From Kosakonia sp. H02 (GTDB lineage Bacteria > Pseudomonadota > Gammaproteobacteria > Enterobacterales > Enterobacteriaceae), in the NCBI GenBank assembly GCA_030704225.1, contig CP131915.1:682001-746000 (forward strand): DNA of 64,000 bases, read 5' to 3'. Below are positions 35,349 to 42,338 of this stretch, in pieces (the stretch's first letter is position 1; every line of letters begins with the position of its first letter). The notes below the pieces were generated by a model. The model had not been told where the DNA came from. It saw nothing but the letters and a program-made list of their open reading frames with translations, and ran no database searches. Made by a program: the position numbers and the translations under genes.

Positions 35349-36541
35349 TGGCGATAAACGCCGGGAGTTCTTCGCTCAAATTTCAGCTTCTGACACTGCC
35401 CGCAGGCACGGTGCTGTGCCAGGGGCTGATTGAACGCATCGGCTTTGCGGATGCGATTTTTACCCTCAGGCAGAGCGAGCAAAAGTGGCAGGAAACCCTT
35501 GCCATTGCCGATCATCACGCCGCCGCCACGCTGCTGCTGGAAAACCTGCTGGCGCGGAAGATAATCCCGTCGCTGGAGGCCATTGACGGCACAGGTCATC
35601 GCGTGGCGCACGGTGGTGAAGCATTTAAAGACTCAGCGCGGGTGACCAACGACACGCTGGCAGAAATTGAACGCCTGGCCGAACTGGCCCCGCTCCATAA
35701 TCCGGTAAATGCCGCGGTGATCCGCATTTTCCGCCAGGCGCTGCCTCATGCGCCCGCCGTAGCGGTGTTTGATACTTCATTTCACCAGACGCTGGAGCAA
35801 AGCGCGTTTATCTACCCGTTGCCGTGGCGCTACTACGAGGATTTGGGCGTTCGCCGCTACGGTTTTCACGGCACCAGCCACAAATATGTCAGCCACCTTT
35901 TGGCAGAAAAACTCGGCGTGCCGCTGAGTGCCCTGCGGGTGATCTCCTGCCATCTGGGCAATGGCTGTAGCGTGTGCGCCATTAAAGGCGGACGCTCGGT
36001 CAATACGTCGATGGGCTTTACCCCACAATCCGGTGTGATGATGGGAACCCGCAGCGGCGATATCGATCCGTCGATTTTACCGTGGGTAGCCGTGCGGGAA
36101 GGCAAAACGCCGCAGCAGCTTAACAGCCTGCTGAACAGTGAATCCGGCCTGCTTGGCGTTTCGGGCGTCTCTAACGATTACCGCGATGTGGAACACGCCG
36201 CGCAGAACGGCAATGCTCGCGCAAGCCTTGCCCTGACGCTGTTTGCCGAACGCATCCGCGCCACCATTGGCAGCTACATTATGCAACTCGGCGGGATTGA
36301 TGCCCTGCTCTTTACCGGCGGCATTGGCGAAAACTCCGCCCGCGCCCGGGAAGCGATTTGCCACGACCTCTACTTTCTGGGGTTAGAGCTGGACCGTGAA
36401 AAAAATCAGCGCAACGCGACCTTTATCCAGTCAGAACATGCGGTGGTGAAAGTCGCGGTGCTCAATACCAACGAAGAATTGATGATTGCCCGCGATGTGA
36501 TGCGCATCGCCCTGGCTGAACCTGCGGAGACGACGGTATGA
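35333..36541 (+). CDS. pduW: Propionate kinase
   Basis: PduW makes ATP and propionate from propionyl-phosphate, ending the oxidative branch of propanediol fermentation. The 402-aa protein is an acetokinase-family enzyme with MAINAGSSSLKFQL at the N-terminus, FDTSFHQTL and FHGTSHKYV in the middle and FTGGIGENSA near the C-terminus. CAGGAG precedes the ATG. The stop overlaps the start of the following methyltransferase gene. Confidence 0.96.
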   Translation: MSRTIMAINAGSSSLKFQLLTLPAGTVLCQGLIERIGFADAIFTLRQSEQKWQETLAIADHHAAATLLLENLLARKIIPSLEAIDGTGHRVAHGGEAFKDSARVTNDTLAEIERLAELAPLHNPVNAAVIRIFRQALPHAPAVAVFDTSFHQTLEQSAFIYPLPWRYYEDLGVRRYGFHGTSHKYVSHLLAEKLGVPLSALRVISCHLGNGCSVCAIKGGRSVNTSMGFTPQSGVMMGTRSGDIDPSILPWVAVREGKTPQQLNSLLNSESGLLGVSGVSNDYRDVEHAAQNGNARASLALTLFAERIRATIGSYIMQLGGIDALLFTGGIGENSARAREAICHDLYFLGLELDREKNQRNATFIQSEHAVVKVAVLNTNEELMIARDVMRIALAEPAETTV

Positions 36542-37281
36542 GCGGCAAAGTCTGGCTGGTCGGCGCAGGCCCTGGCGATCCGGGGCTGATGACGGTGAAA
36601 GGGCTGGCGTGTCTGCGAAAGGCGCAGGCAGTTATTTATGACCGGCTGGTGAACCCGCTGCTGCTGGAAGAAGCGCCAGCGCAGTGCGAATTTTACGATG
36701 TGGGAAAAGAGGCGAATTGCCACCCTATTCCCCAGCCGCAGATTAACCAGTTACTGATTGATTGCGCCCGGCGCGGATTGCGGGTGGTGCGCCTTAAAGG
36801 CGGCGACCCGTTTGTCTTCGGACGCGGTAGCGAAGAAGCGCAGGCGCTACACGACGCAGGCATTGCCTGTGACGTGATCCCCGGCATTACCTCCGCCATT
36901 GGCGGGCTGGCGGCGGCGGGCATTCCGGTTACCCACCGGGATCATGCCTCCAGCTTCCATGTGGTGACTGGCCATTTACGCGCAGGAAATCAGCCGCAGG
37001 AGTGGCATAAACTGGCGGCACTGACCGGCACGCTGGTGATCCTGATGGGTATGGCGCAGCTACGGGAGATTTGCGCCGCGCTGATTGCCGGTGGAAAAGC
37101 GGCAACGACGCCGTCGGCGGTGGTCATGCATGCCTGTACGCCTTTGCAACAGGTGGTCAGTGCGCCGTTGGCGCAACTGGCTGATGTCAGCGAGGCGGCG
37201 GGTTTTCACGCCCCGGCGCTGATTGTGGTGGGTCAGGTGGTGTCGCTGCGCGAAGTACTGGCGTTCACCCAAGCGAAGTGA
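36538..37281 (+). CDS. Uroporphyrinogen-III C-methyltransferase (SUMT) inside the pdu operon
   Basis: The 247-aa product is a SAM-dependent methylase that makes precorrin-2 from uroporphyrinogen III, the branch-point step toward B12 and sirohaem. It has VWLVGAGPGDPGLMTVKGL, VIYDRLV, LKGGDPFVFGRGSEE and VIPGITSAIGG, all classic for CobA/CysG methylase domains, and no CysG dehydrogenase domain. The ATG overlaps the pduW stop (ATGA), so it is translated as part of the pdu message. In Salmonella pduX follows pduW directly. Because the symbol cobA also names the Salmonella adenosyltransferase, I leave the symbol open. Confidence 0.93.
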   Translation: MSGKVWLVGAGPGDPGLMTVKGLACLRKAQAVIYDRLVNPLLLEEAPAQCEFYDVGKEANCHPIPQPQINQLLIDCARRGLRVVRLKGGDPFVFGRGSEEAQALHDAGIACDVIPGITSAIGGLAAAGIPVTHRDHASSFHVVTGHLRAGNQPQEWHKLAALTGTLVILMGMAQLREICAALIAGGKAATTPSAVVMHACTPLQQVVSAPLAQLADVSEAAGFHAPALIVVGQVVSLREVLAFTQAK

Positions 37282-37317
37282 CACTATCCTCGGTTTCTTT
37301 GTTAAAGGAGTCGCGCC

Positions 37318-38184
37318 GTGGCGCAGGCAGTCTGTCCCGCATCCTGCGGCGAAATTATCCAGGGCTGGATCCTGGGCGGTGAAAAACTGGTCTCCTGCCC
37401 GGTGGACTGGTACAGCAGCGTCGAAGTTACCACGGGTGCACCGCTGGCTGACGAACGCCCACTGACGCGCGCGATGGTCCGGCAACTGCTGGCACACTGG
37501 CGGTTACCCGCGACGCTCTCGCAGGAAATCCGTATTGCTTGCCACTCGACGATCCCCGTCGCCAAAGGAATGGCTAGCAGCACCGCCGATATCGCTGCCA
37601 CTGCCGTTGCCACTGCCCGCCATCTTCAGCAACCACTGGATGAAAACACGCTTGCGCGGCTTTGCGTGGCGCTGGAGCCGACCGACAGCACGCTGTTTTC
37701 AGAATTGACCCTGTTTGACCATAACCACGCCGAAACACGCATTGCCTGCGGCGGCTTGCCACGCATTGAGGTGCTGCTGCTGGAAAGCCCATTAACGCTG
37801 ACCACGGCAGATTATCACCGCCTGCCGCGCCAGCGGGCATTGCTGGAAAATGCCGAAGCGCTGGGTGCGGCATGGCAAAAGTTGCAGCGAGCGTGCCGGG
37901 AGAATGATGCGGCTCTGCTTGGCGAAGCCGCGACGATGAGCGCGATTGCCAGCCAGGCGCTATTGCCGAAGCCGGAATTTTACGCCCTGCTCGGGCTGGT
38001 GGAGCGCGGTGGTTTATACGGACTGAACGTGGCGCACAGCGGAAGCGTGGTGGGGTTACTTCTGGATACGGCTCGCCACGATGTGGATAAGGTGCGCAGG
38101 TGGCTGAAAGAGAGAGGATTGCTGGCGCACTGGCCGCAAAGCTATTTACTGAAAATGGTGGCGGGAGGCGTACAGGTACGGTGA
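37318..38184 (+). CDS. pduX: L-threonine kinase
   Basis: PduX phosphorylates L-threonine; CobD then decarboxylates the product to aminopropanol phosphate for CbiB. The 288-aa GHMP-family kinase starts at GTG (37318) after AAAGGAG, with PASCGEIIQG at the N-terminus and the ATP loop STIPVAKGMASSTADI. It ends the pdu operon, here 36 bp after the inserted SUMT gene. The stop is followed by a weak hairpin (ACGGTG/CACCGT) and the convergent tmaR. Confidence 0.95.
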   Translation: MAQAVCPASCGEIIQGWILGGEKLVSCPVDWYSSVEVTTGAPLADERPLTRAMVRQLLAHWRLPATLSQEIRIACHSTIPVAKGMASSTADIAATAVATARHLQQPLDENTLARLCVALEPTDSTLFSELTLFDHNHAETRIACGGLPRIEVLLLESPLTLTTADYHRLPRQRALLENAEALGAAWQKLQRACRENDAALLGEAATMSAIASQALLPKPEFYALLGLVERGGLYGLNVAHSGSVVGLLLDTARHDVDKVRRWLKERGLLAHWPQSYLLKMVAGGVQVR

Positions 38185-38210
38185 GAGGCGCACTCCCACC
38201 GTCTGGATCT

Positions 38211-38546
38211 TTACTCTGCTTTCGGCTCAACCGACTTCAGTTCGCCCATCGATTTGAGTTTTTTAGAGATTTCGCGGCGCTCTTTCGACAGCTCCGCGTT
38301 TTTGATGATGTAGTCGTCAACGCGATCTTCATAGTCGGTTTTCATGCTGGCGATAATGCCCTGAATGGCTTCCACGCTCATGCCCGGTTTGATGTAGTCG
38401 CTGAGGTTGTCCAGCAGCAGAACGCGTTTCTGGTTATCACGGATCTTCTTCTCAACGTCCTGAATTTCGCGTTGCAGTTTGTTTTTGCGACGAAACAGAC
38501 GCACAAACTCCAGAACGTCCTGGAATGAAGGCTTCGTTGTTTCCAT
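38211..38546 (-). CDS. tmaR: PTS-regulating pole protein TmaR (YeeX, DUF496)
   Basis: TmaR is a small coiled-coil protein; in E. coli it controls polar clustering and activity of PTS enzyme I. The 111-aa sequence is almost that of E. coli YeeX (METTKPSFQDVLEFVRLFRR) and consists largely of charged helical heptads. It is transcribed toward pduX and marks the return to the core chromosome shared with E. coli. Confidence 0.96.
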   Translation of the reverse strand: METTKPSFQDVLEFVRLFRRKNKLQREIQDVEKKIRDNQKRVLLLDNLSDYIKPGMSVEAIQGIIASMKTDYEDRVDDYIIKNAELSKERREISKKLKSMGELKSVEPKAE

Positions 38547-38712
38547 TTTTACACCCCTGATTATTTGAGATTCGGATTCGTTAACACAACGACCTGACAG
38601 GCAAACCTAACCAAAGCCGTTGCACATGACAATAAGTTTTCCTGCTGGCTATCATAACCGCAAATATAGCTGAATCGAAACAACCTGACAGCCGCAAGTT
38701 GTTTTCCGTCGC

Positions 38713-39771
38713 TTATTTACGCAATGCCCGACAGATCAAATGCGACAGCAATTCCAGCTGACGCGCTAACTCCATACTTAACCAGACATAGCCATGAATG
38801 GGCGTTTCCGTCAGCGCATCACCCTGATGCTCGCCAATCAACTGACGCAGTTCTGCCACGATTTCATTGAGTTTTTCCGTATTAGCGAGTATCGGTTGCG
38901 GGTTACCTTCGTACAGCGCATGGGCGATAGTCAACAGCGTTTGCTGCGTCATCTGCTGCGTTTCCCGCAGCGTGCTGGCATTGATCATCACGAAGTGGCT
39001 GGTGCGCGAGCTCCAGTGCGCGTTGATTTGCAATTCCAGCATACATACCATGTTGCGACTCACCGTCTGGATAGCTTCGAAAATCGCTTTCTGGATATGT
39101 GTCTCTTTACTGACGGGGGTCATCAGCCCGCGCATTTTCACCACATCATTAAGAATTTTTTGCAGCGGCTTTTCCAGACGCGGCCGTTCGACCAGGTTAC
39201 GCGAGAAACCCGCCTGGTAGACGCGATTAAACGCCGTAACGTAGTTCGCCATCTGAATACGCCAGTGCAGAAACGCGCGCTGCGGCCAGATGCCGGTGAA
39301 CACCATTGCCAGCAGCGAACCGATGATGACATCGCCGCTGCGCCACAGCGCCGTGTTCATATCGCCGGTGGGCGCGCCCACCACCACGGAAAGCGTCACG
39401 CCGATAATCAGCGCCTGATACGGTTTTTTACCCAGTGCCAGCCAGCCGCACATGAACATGGCCGCCGCACACCACAGCAGCATGACAGGCAGCGATATCA
39501 ACTCAAGTCGTAACGCCACCAGCCCCAGCGCAGCACCCAAAATGGTGCCGCCAATGCGTTCGAACGCTCGCGGGACAACGTTGCCCCAGAACGAGATTGG
39601 CCCCATCAGCACGACAAGGGTTATTAAAGGCCAGGTCCCTTCCGGGACATCCAGTAGACGGATCAGCAAAAAGGTAAGAATAAACGCCAGCGCGATCCGC
39701 ACACCATGCACGACGCGATAATGCCGGTAAAGACGAATTTCGAAAGGACTGAGTGATTTGTCGCGACGCAC
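38713..39771 (-). CDS. yeeA: FUSC-family inner membrane protein YeeA
   Basis: YeeA is an inner-membrane protein of the aromatic acid exporter/FUSC-like family; its substrate is not known. I favour the GTG at 39771, preceded by GGAGAG at 6 bases, which gives 352 aa (the E. coli length) starting MRRDKSLSPFEIRLYRHYR; the ATG at 39804 is an alternative. The N-terminal half has several hydrophobic helices (ALAFILTFLLIRLL, ITLVVLMGPISFW) and the C-terminal half is a soluble helical domain. Confidence 0.93.
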   Translation of the reverse strand: MRRDKSLSPFEIRLYRHYRVVHGVRIALAFILTFLLIRLLDVPEGTWPLITLVVLMGPISFWGNVVPRAFERIGGTILGAALGLVALRLELISLPVMLLWCAAAMFMCGWLALGKKPYQALIIGVTLSVVVGAPTGDMNTALWRSGDVIIGSLLAMVFTGIWPQRAFLHWRIQMANYVTAFNRVYQAGFSRNLVERPRLEKPLQKILNDVVKMRGLMTPVSKETHIQKAIFEAIQTVSRNMVCMLELQINAHWSSRTSHFVMINASTLRETQQMTQQTLLTIAHALYEGNPQPILANTEKLNEIVAELRQLIGEHQGDALTETPIHGYVWLSMELARQLELLSHLICRALRK

Positions 39772-39843
39772 ACCCGCTCTCCAGGTTAAAAACGAAAGGC
39801 GCAATTGTAGCGATATTTTTGGCTACGACTCCGTGTTTAAGAC

Positions 39844-39882
39844 AAAAAAGAGGCCGACTGACCGATTCCGTGGCCTCTTTTT
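39844..39882 (-). terminator. Terminator after sbmC
   Basis: AAAAAAGAGGCC (39844-39855) and GGCCTCTTTTT (39872-39882) form a stem with a T run on either strand. It lies just past the sbmC stop and upstream of yeeA on the minus strand. Confidence 0.8.
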
Positions 39883-39895
39883 GCCTGCATTGCAC

Positions 39896-40369
39896 CTAAA
39901 GCACTTTCGGCTCAACGGGAATATGCATTTCGATTTCCCAGTAGCCGTCGCTTTGTCCGTCGTTCTGATAGATCTCAAAACAGGGACCGGCAGCAATCTG
40001 AACGGATTGATCGCTTAGTAGTTCATCAAAAAAGAGATCCCAGCAGGCCTCAAACTCTTCGTTGTAGACTCGCGCCATTGCCACGGCATACCGACCACCG
40101 GGGATTTCAGTGGTGATAACCCCTTCACTGCTGGCAGGGATCTGAAAAGTGCTATCAACGGTAATAGCCACATCGCAGCGCAATTTTTCCGGCGGCACTT
40201 CGTCGGGATTATCGTAATAAACACAGATCCACTCGAGCGGCTGGATCTGCTTGTTCTCAACCCACATCAGCAATTGTTGAAAGCCCTGTTTGACTTTCTC
40301 TTCCCACGGCCCCACCAAATGGAACCCGGCGATACGGCGCTTTTCAAGCTGCTTGACGTTATAGCCCAT
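39896..40369 (-). CDS. sbmC: DNA gyrase inhibitor (GyrI)
   Basis: SbmC/GyrI binds DNA gyrase and protects cells from microcin B17 and other gyrase poisons. The 157-aa GyrI-like domain protein starts MGYNVKQLEKRRIAGFHLVG, as in E. coli. A strong ribosome-binding site GGAGAGGAGG precedes the ATG, and a LexA box lies about 18 bp upstream of the start, consistent with its known SOS control. Confidence 0.96.
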   Translation of the reverse strand: MGYNVKQLEKRRIAGFHLVGPWEEKVKQGFQQLLMWVENKQIQPLEWICVYYDNPDEVPPEKLRCDVAITVDSTFQIPASSEGVITTEIPGGRYAVAMARVYNEEFEACWDLFFDELLSDQSVQIAAGPCFEIYQNDGQSDGYWEIEMHIPVEPKVL

Positions 40370-40386
40370 ACTGACCTCCTCTCCAT

Positions 40387-40406
40387 TACTGTTTGCCCAT
40401 ACAGTA
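40387..40406 (-). promoter_or_regulatory. LexA box (SOS operator) of sbmC
   Basis: TACTGTTTGCCCATACAGTA has the CTGT-N8-ACAG consensus with extended TA/TA flanks. It sits directly upstream of sbmC, an SOS gene in E. coli. Confidence 0.88.
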
Positions 40407-40490
40407 TATCTGGCCGGCGACCATCAGGCTTGCCGTATTGGTCAATTATGCGAGCAGACTCGCAGGCTCGCCAGTCTGCTCATTTTCGCG

Positions 40491-41651
40491 TCAGGCTTTA
40501 TGGTGCAGATAGTCGCTCAGACGTGAGAACCAGCCGCCTTTGTCAACGCTCTCCAGCGTCACCAGCGGCCAGTGGGCAATGACTTTATCGCGATCGTAAA
40601 GCGCGATTTCACCCACCCGCTGGTGTGCCGCCAGCGGCGCGTCCAGTTCTTTATGGTCCAGCACATATTTGGCTTTGATATTTTGTAACTCGGCTTTTGG
40701 CAGCACAAGCCAGTAGTCCTGATCGGTGCCGACATCGACATGCGCTTTATCGCCGTACCAGATACGCTCGCTGCCCACTTTTTTGCCGTTGCGCAAAATT
40801 TCCACGGTATCGAAGTTTTGCTGTCCCCAGTGCAGCAATTTCCGCGCCTGGTCTTCGCGCCCTTTCGGGCTGTCTGCGCCCATGATCACCGCAATAAGAC
40901 GGCGCTGCCCGTCCACGCTTGAGGCAATCAGGTTAAAGCCCGCACCGGAAGTGTGGCCGGTTTTCAGCCCATCGACATTCAGCGTTTTGTCCCACAACAA
41001 GCCGTTGCGGTTTTGCTGGGTGATGCCGTTCCACGTCAGGCTTTTTTCGCTATACATATGGTAGAAATCTGGCTCGCCGTGAATGATGGCACGCGACAGC
41101 ACCGCCAGATCGTAAGCCGAGCTATGCTGTCCCGGCGCATCCAGCCCGTGGACGGTTTCAAAGTGGCTGTCACGCAGATTCAGCTTTTGGACATAATCGT
41201 TCATCATCGCCACGAACTGCGGTTGCCCACCTGCAACATGGTCCGCCAGCGCCACGCAGGCATCGTTACCGGAATCGACAATCAGACCACGGCTCAGATC
41301 GCGCACCGTCACGCGATCGCCCGGTTTGAGGAACATCAACGACGATCCGTCAAACACCGGGTTGCCTTTCGCCCAGGCATCTTTCCCCACGGTGACCACG
41401 TCATCAGGGCTGATGCGGTGGCTGTCGATGGCGCGATCGACGACGTAGCCCGTCATCAGTTTGGTCAGACTCGCCGGATTACGCTGCTGATGCTCATTGC
41501 CCGCAGTTAAGATTTGCCCGGTGGTGTAGTCCATTAATACCCATGATCCGGCCTGGATTGCCGGGGGTTGTGGGGCAAAAGGTAAGTCGTCGGCCTGGGC
41601 GTGATTAACGCAAACCGCCAGCAAAGAAGCAGCAAACAAACGGCGTTTCAA
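40491..41651 (-). CDS. dacD: D-alanyl-D-alanine carboxypeptidase (PBP6b)
   Basis: DacD removes the terminal D-alanine from peptidoglycan pentapeptides in the periplasm. The 386-aa protein has a signal peptide ending AQA at residue 20 and the penicillin-binding motifs SLTK (Ser61), SGND and KTGHTSG. The C-terminal amphipathic tail (WFSRLSDYLHH) anchors it to the membrane. It ends next to sbmC and diverges from the sbcB side; the insert described below begins 166 bp upstream of its start. Confidence 0.96.
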   Translation of the reverse strand: MKRRLFAASLLAVCVNHAQADDLPFAPQPPAIQAGSWVLMDYTTGQILTAGNEHQQRNPASLTKLMTGYVVDRAIDSHRISPDDVVTVGKDAWAKGNPVFDGSSLMFLKPGDRVTVRDLSRGLIVDSGNDACVALADHVAGGQPQFVAMMNDYVQKLNLRDSHFETVHGLDAPGQHSSAYDLAVLSRAIIHGEPDFYHMYSEKSLTWNGITQQNRNGLLWDKTLNVDGLKTGHTSGAGFNLIASSVDGQRRLIAVIMGADSPKGREDQARKLLHWGQQNFDTVEILRNGKKVGSERIWYGDKAHVDVGTDQDYWLVLPKAELQNIKAKYVLDHKELDAPLAAHQRVGEIALYDRDKVIAHWPLVTLESVDKGGWFSRLSDYLHHKA

Positions 41652-41817
41652 TGAAATGTCCTCAATAACATCTGAAAGGGGGCGTTCTTTTTACGGAACT
41701 TCGTGTGTCGATACCTGGTTAAATTGCAAAGAAATGTGACACGACGGGTTTTTAACCCGCTGTTTTTGCGAGCGACTACGGAAGATGGCGAGGTTTTGAT
41801 TCGGCACATACGCCGCG

Positions 41818-41877
41818 ATGGTTTACCATAGTCGGCATATTTTCTGACAGGATGAGCAACTGGTGTCTGATACCCCG
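41818..41877. repeat. Left copy of 60-bp perfect direct repeat (sbcB 5' end)
   Basis: These 60 bases are identical to 44576-44635. They comprise 45 bases upstream of the sbcB start codon plus its first five codons (GTG TCT GAT ACC CCG). The bases just outside differ on both sides, so the copy limits are sharp. The left copy is attached to dacD-side sequence and is presumably the original chromosomal promoter side. Confidence 0.95.
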
Positions 41878-42030
41878 TCCCCTTTCTCATTCACAATTAC
41901 GAAACTAAAAATAAAACGTTATCTCCATATAATTAACACAATGCTATTTTTATTGACTATGTTCATCCTCACTATTTCCGTTTATCTAATAGCCTTTGTC
42001 ATTAGTCCCCAAAAGTTGAAAGAGCTTTAA
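41863..42030 (+). CDS. Chimeric 55-aa membrane ORF starting from the duplicated sbcB start
   Basis: Reading from the GTG of the left repeat, in the sbcB frame, translation goes through the first five sbcB codons (MSDTP) into insert sequence and stops at 42030. The product is 55 aa: a basic segment (TKLKIKRYL), one strongly hydrophobic segment of about 20 residues (residues 27-47) and a short charged tail. It would use the native sbcB ribosome-binding site. It could be a real small membrane protein, or an accident of insertion. Confidence 0.4.
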   Translation: MSDTPSPFSFTITKLKIKRYLHIINTMLFLLTMFILTISVYLIAFVISPQKLKEL

Positions 42031-42338
42031 ACATATGCCGAAAATGTTCCTTGATGTAGCAGGTAATAAATAAACATTTGTTTTTTTCACCAATGCTATG
42101 AGTTGGCTTATAAATTGACTCAAGCGGCATGTAGACCTAAACTAGATGACCTGATATTGACTTAGCCTTCCTGCTTAGAGAAATTTATTATGGATGCGTT
42201 CACCTTTTCCTTACCCGTAAGCTTCATAGATTGACTTTTGTTCATTTAGTCGGTAATCAAGAGGGCATCATGAGTAATGCAAGCCCTGAAATTAATGTTA
42301 ACTTCAACTTATTTCCTTAATTATTAGAAAGTTATCCA
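42031..42338. other. AT-rich leader of the acyltransferase gene
   Basis: This stretch has no long ORF. It contains a possible 16-codon ORF at 42270-42320 and a 14-codon one at about 42190-42234 (MDAFTFSLPVSFID). It presumably holds the promoter of the acyltransferase gene, but I cannot define one. Confidence 0.4.
42270..42320 (+). CDS. Possible 16-aa leader peptide before the acyltransferase
   Basis: ATG at 42270 is preceded by AGAGGG at a good distance and reads MSNASPEINVNFNLFP before TAA. It ends 18 bp before the acyltransferase ATG. It may be a translated leader, but a chance ORF of this size is common in AT-rich DNA. Confidence 0.25.
   Translation: MSNASPEINVNFNLFP

Noticed and set aside
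41742..41768. CGGGTT-TTT-AACCCG palindrome upstream of dacD followed by TGTTTTT
   Set aside because: It could be a terminator or a regulatory palindrome, but the short stem and position in the dacD promoter region do not support a firm call.
41648..41890. Minus-strand ORF sharing GYQTPVAHPVRKYADYGKP with one at 44424-44705
   Set aside because: The shared peptide is simply the reverse strand of the 60-bp direct repeat, not evidence for a protein family.
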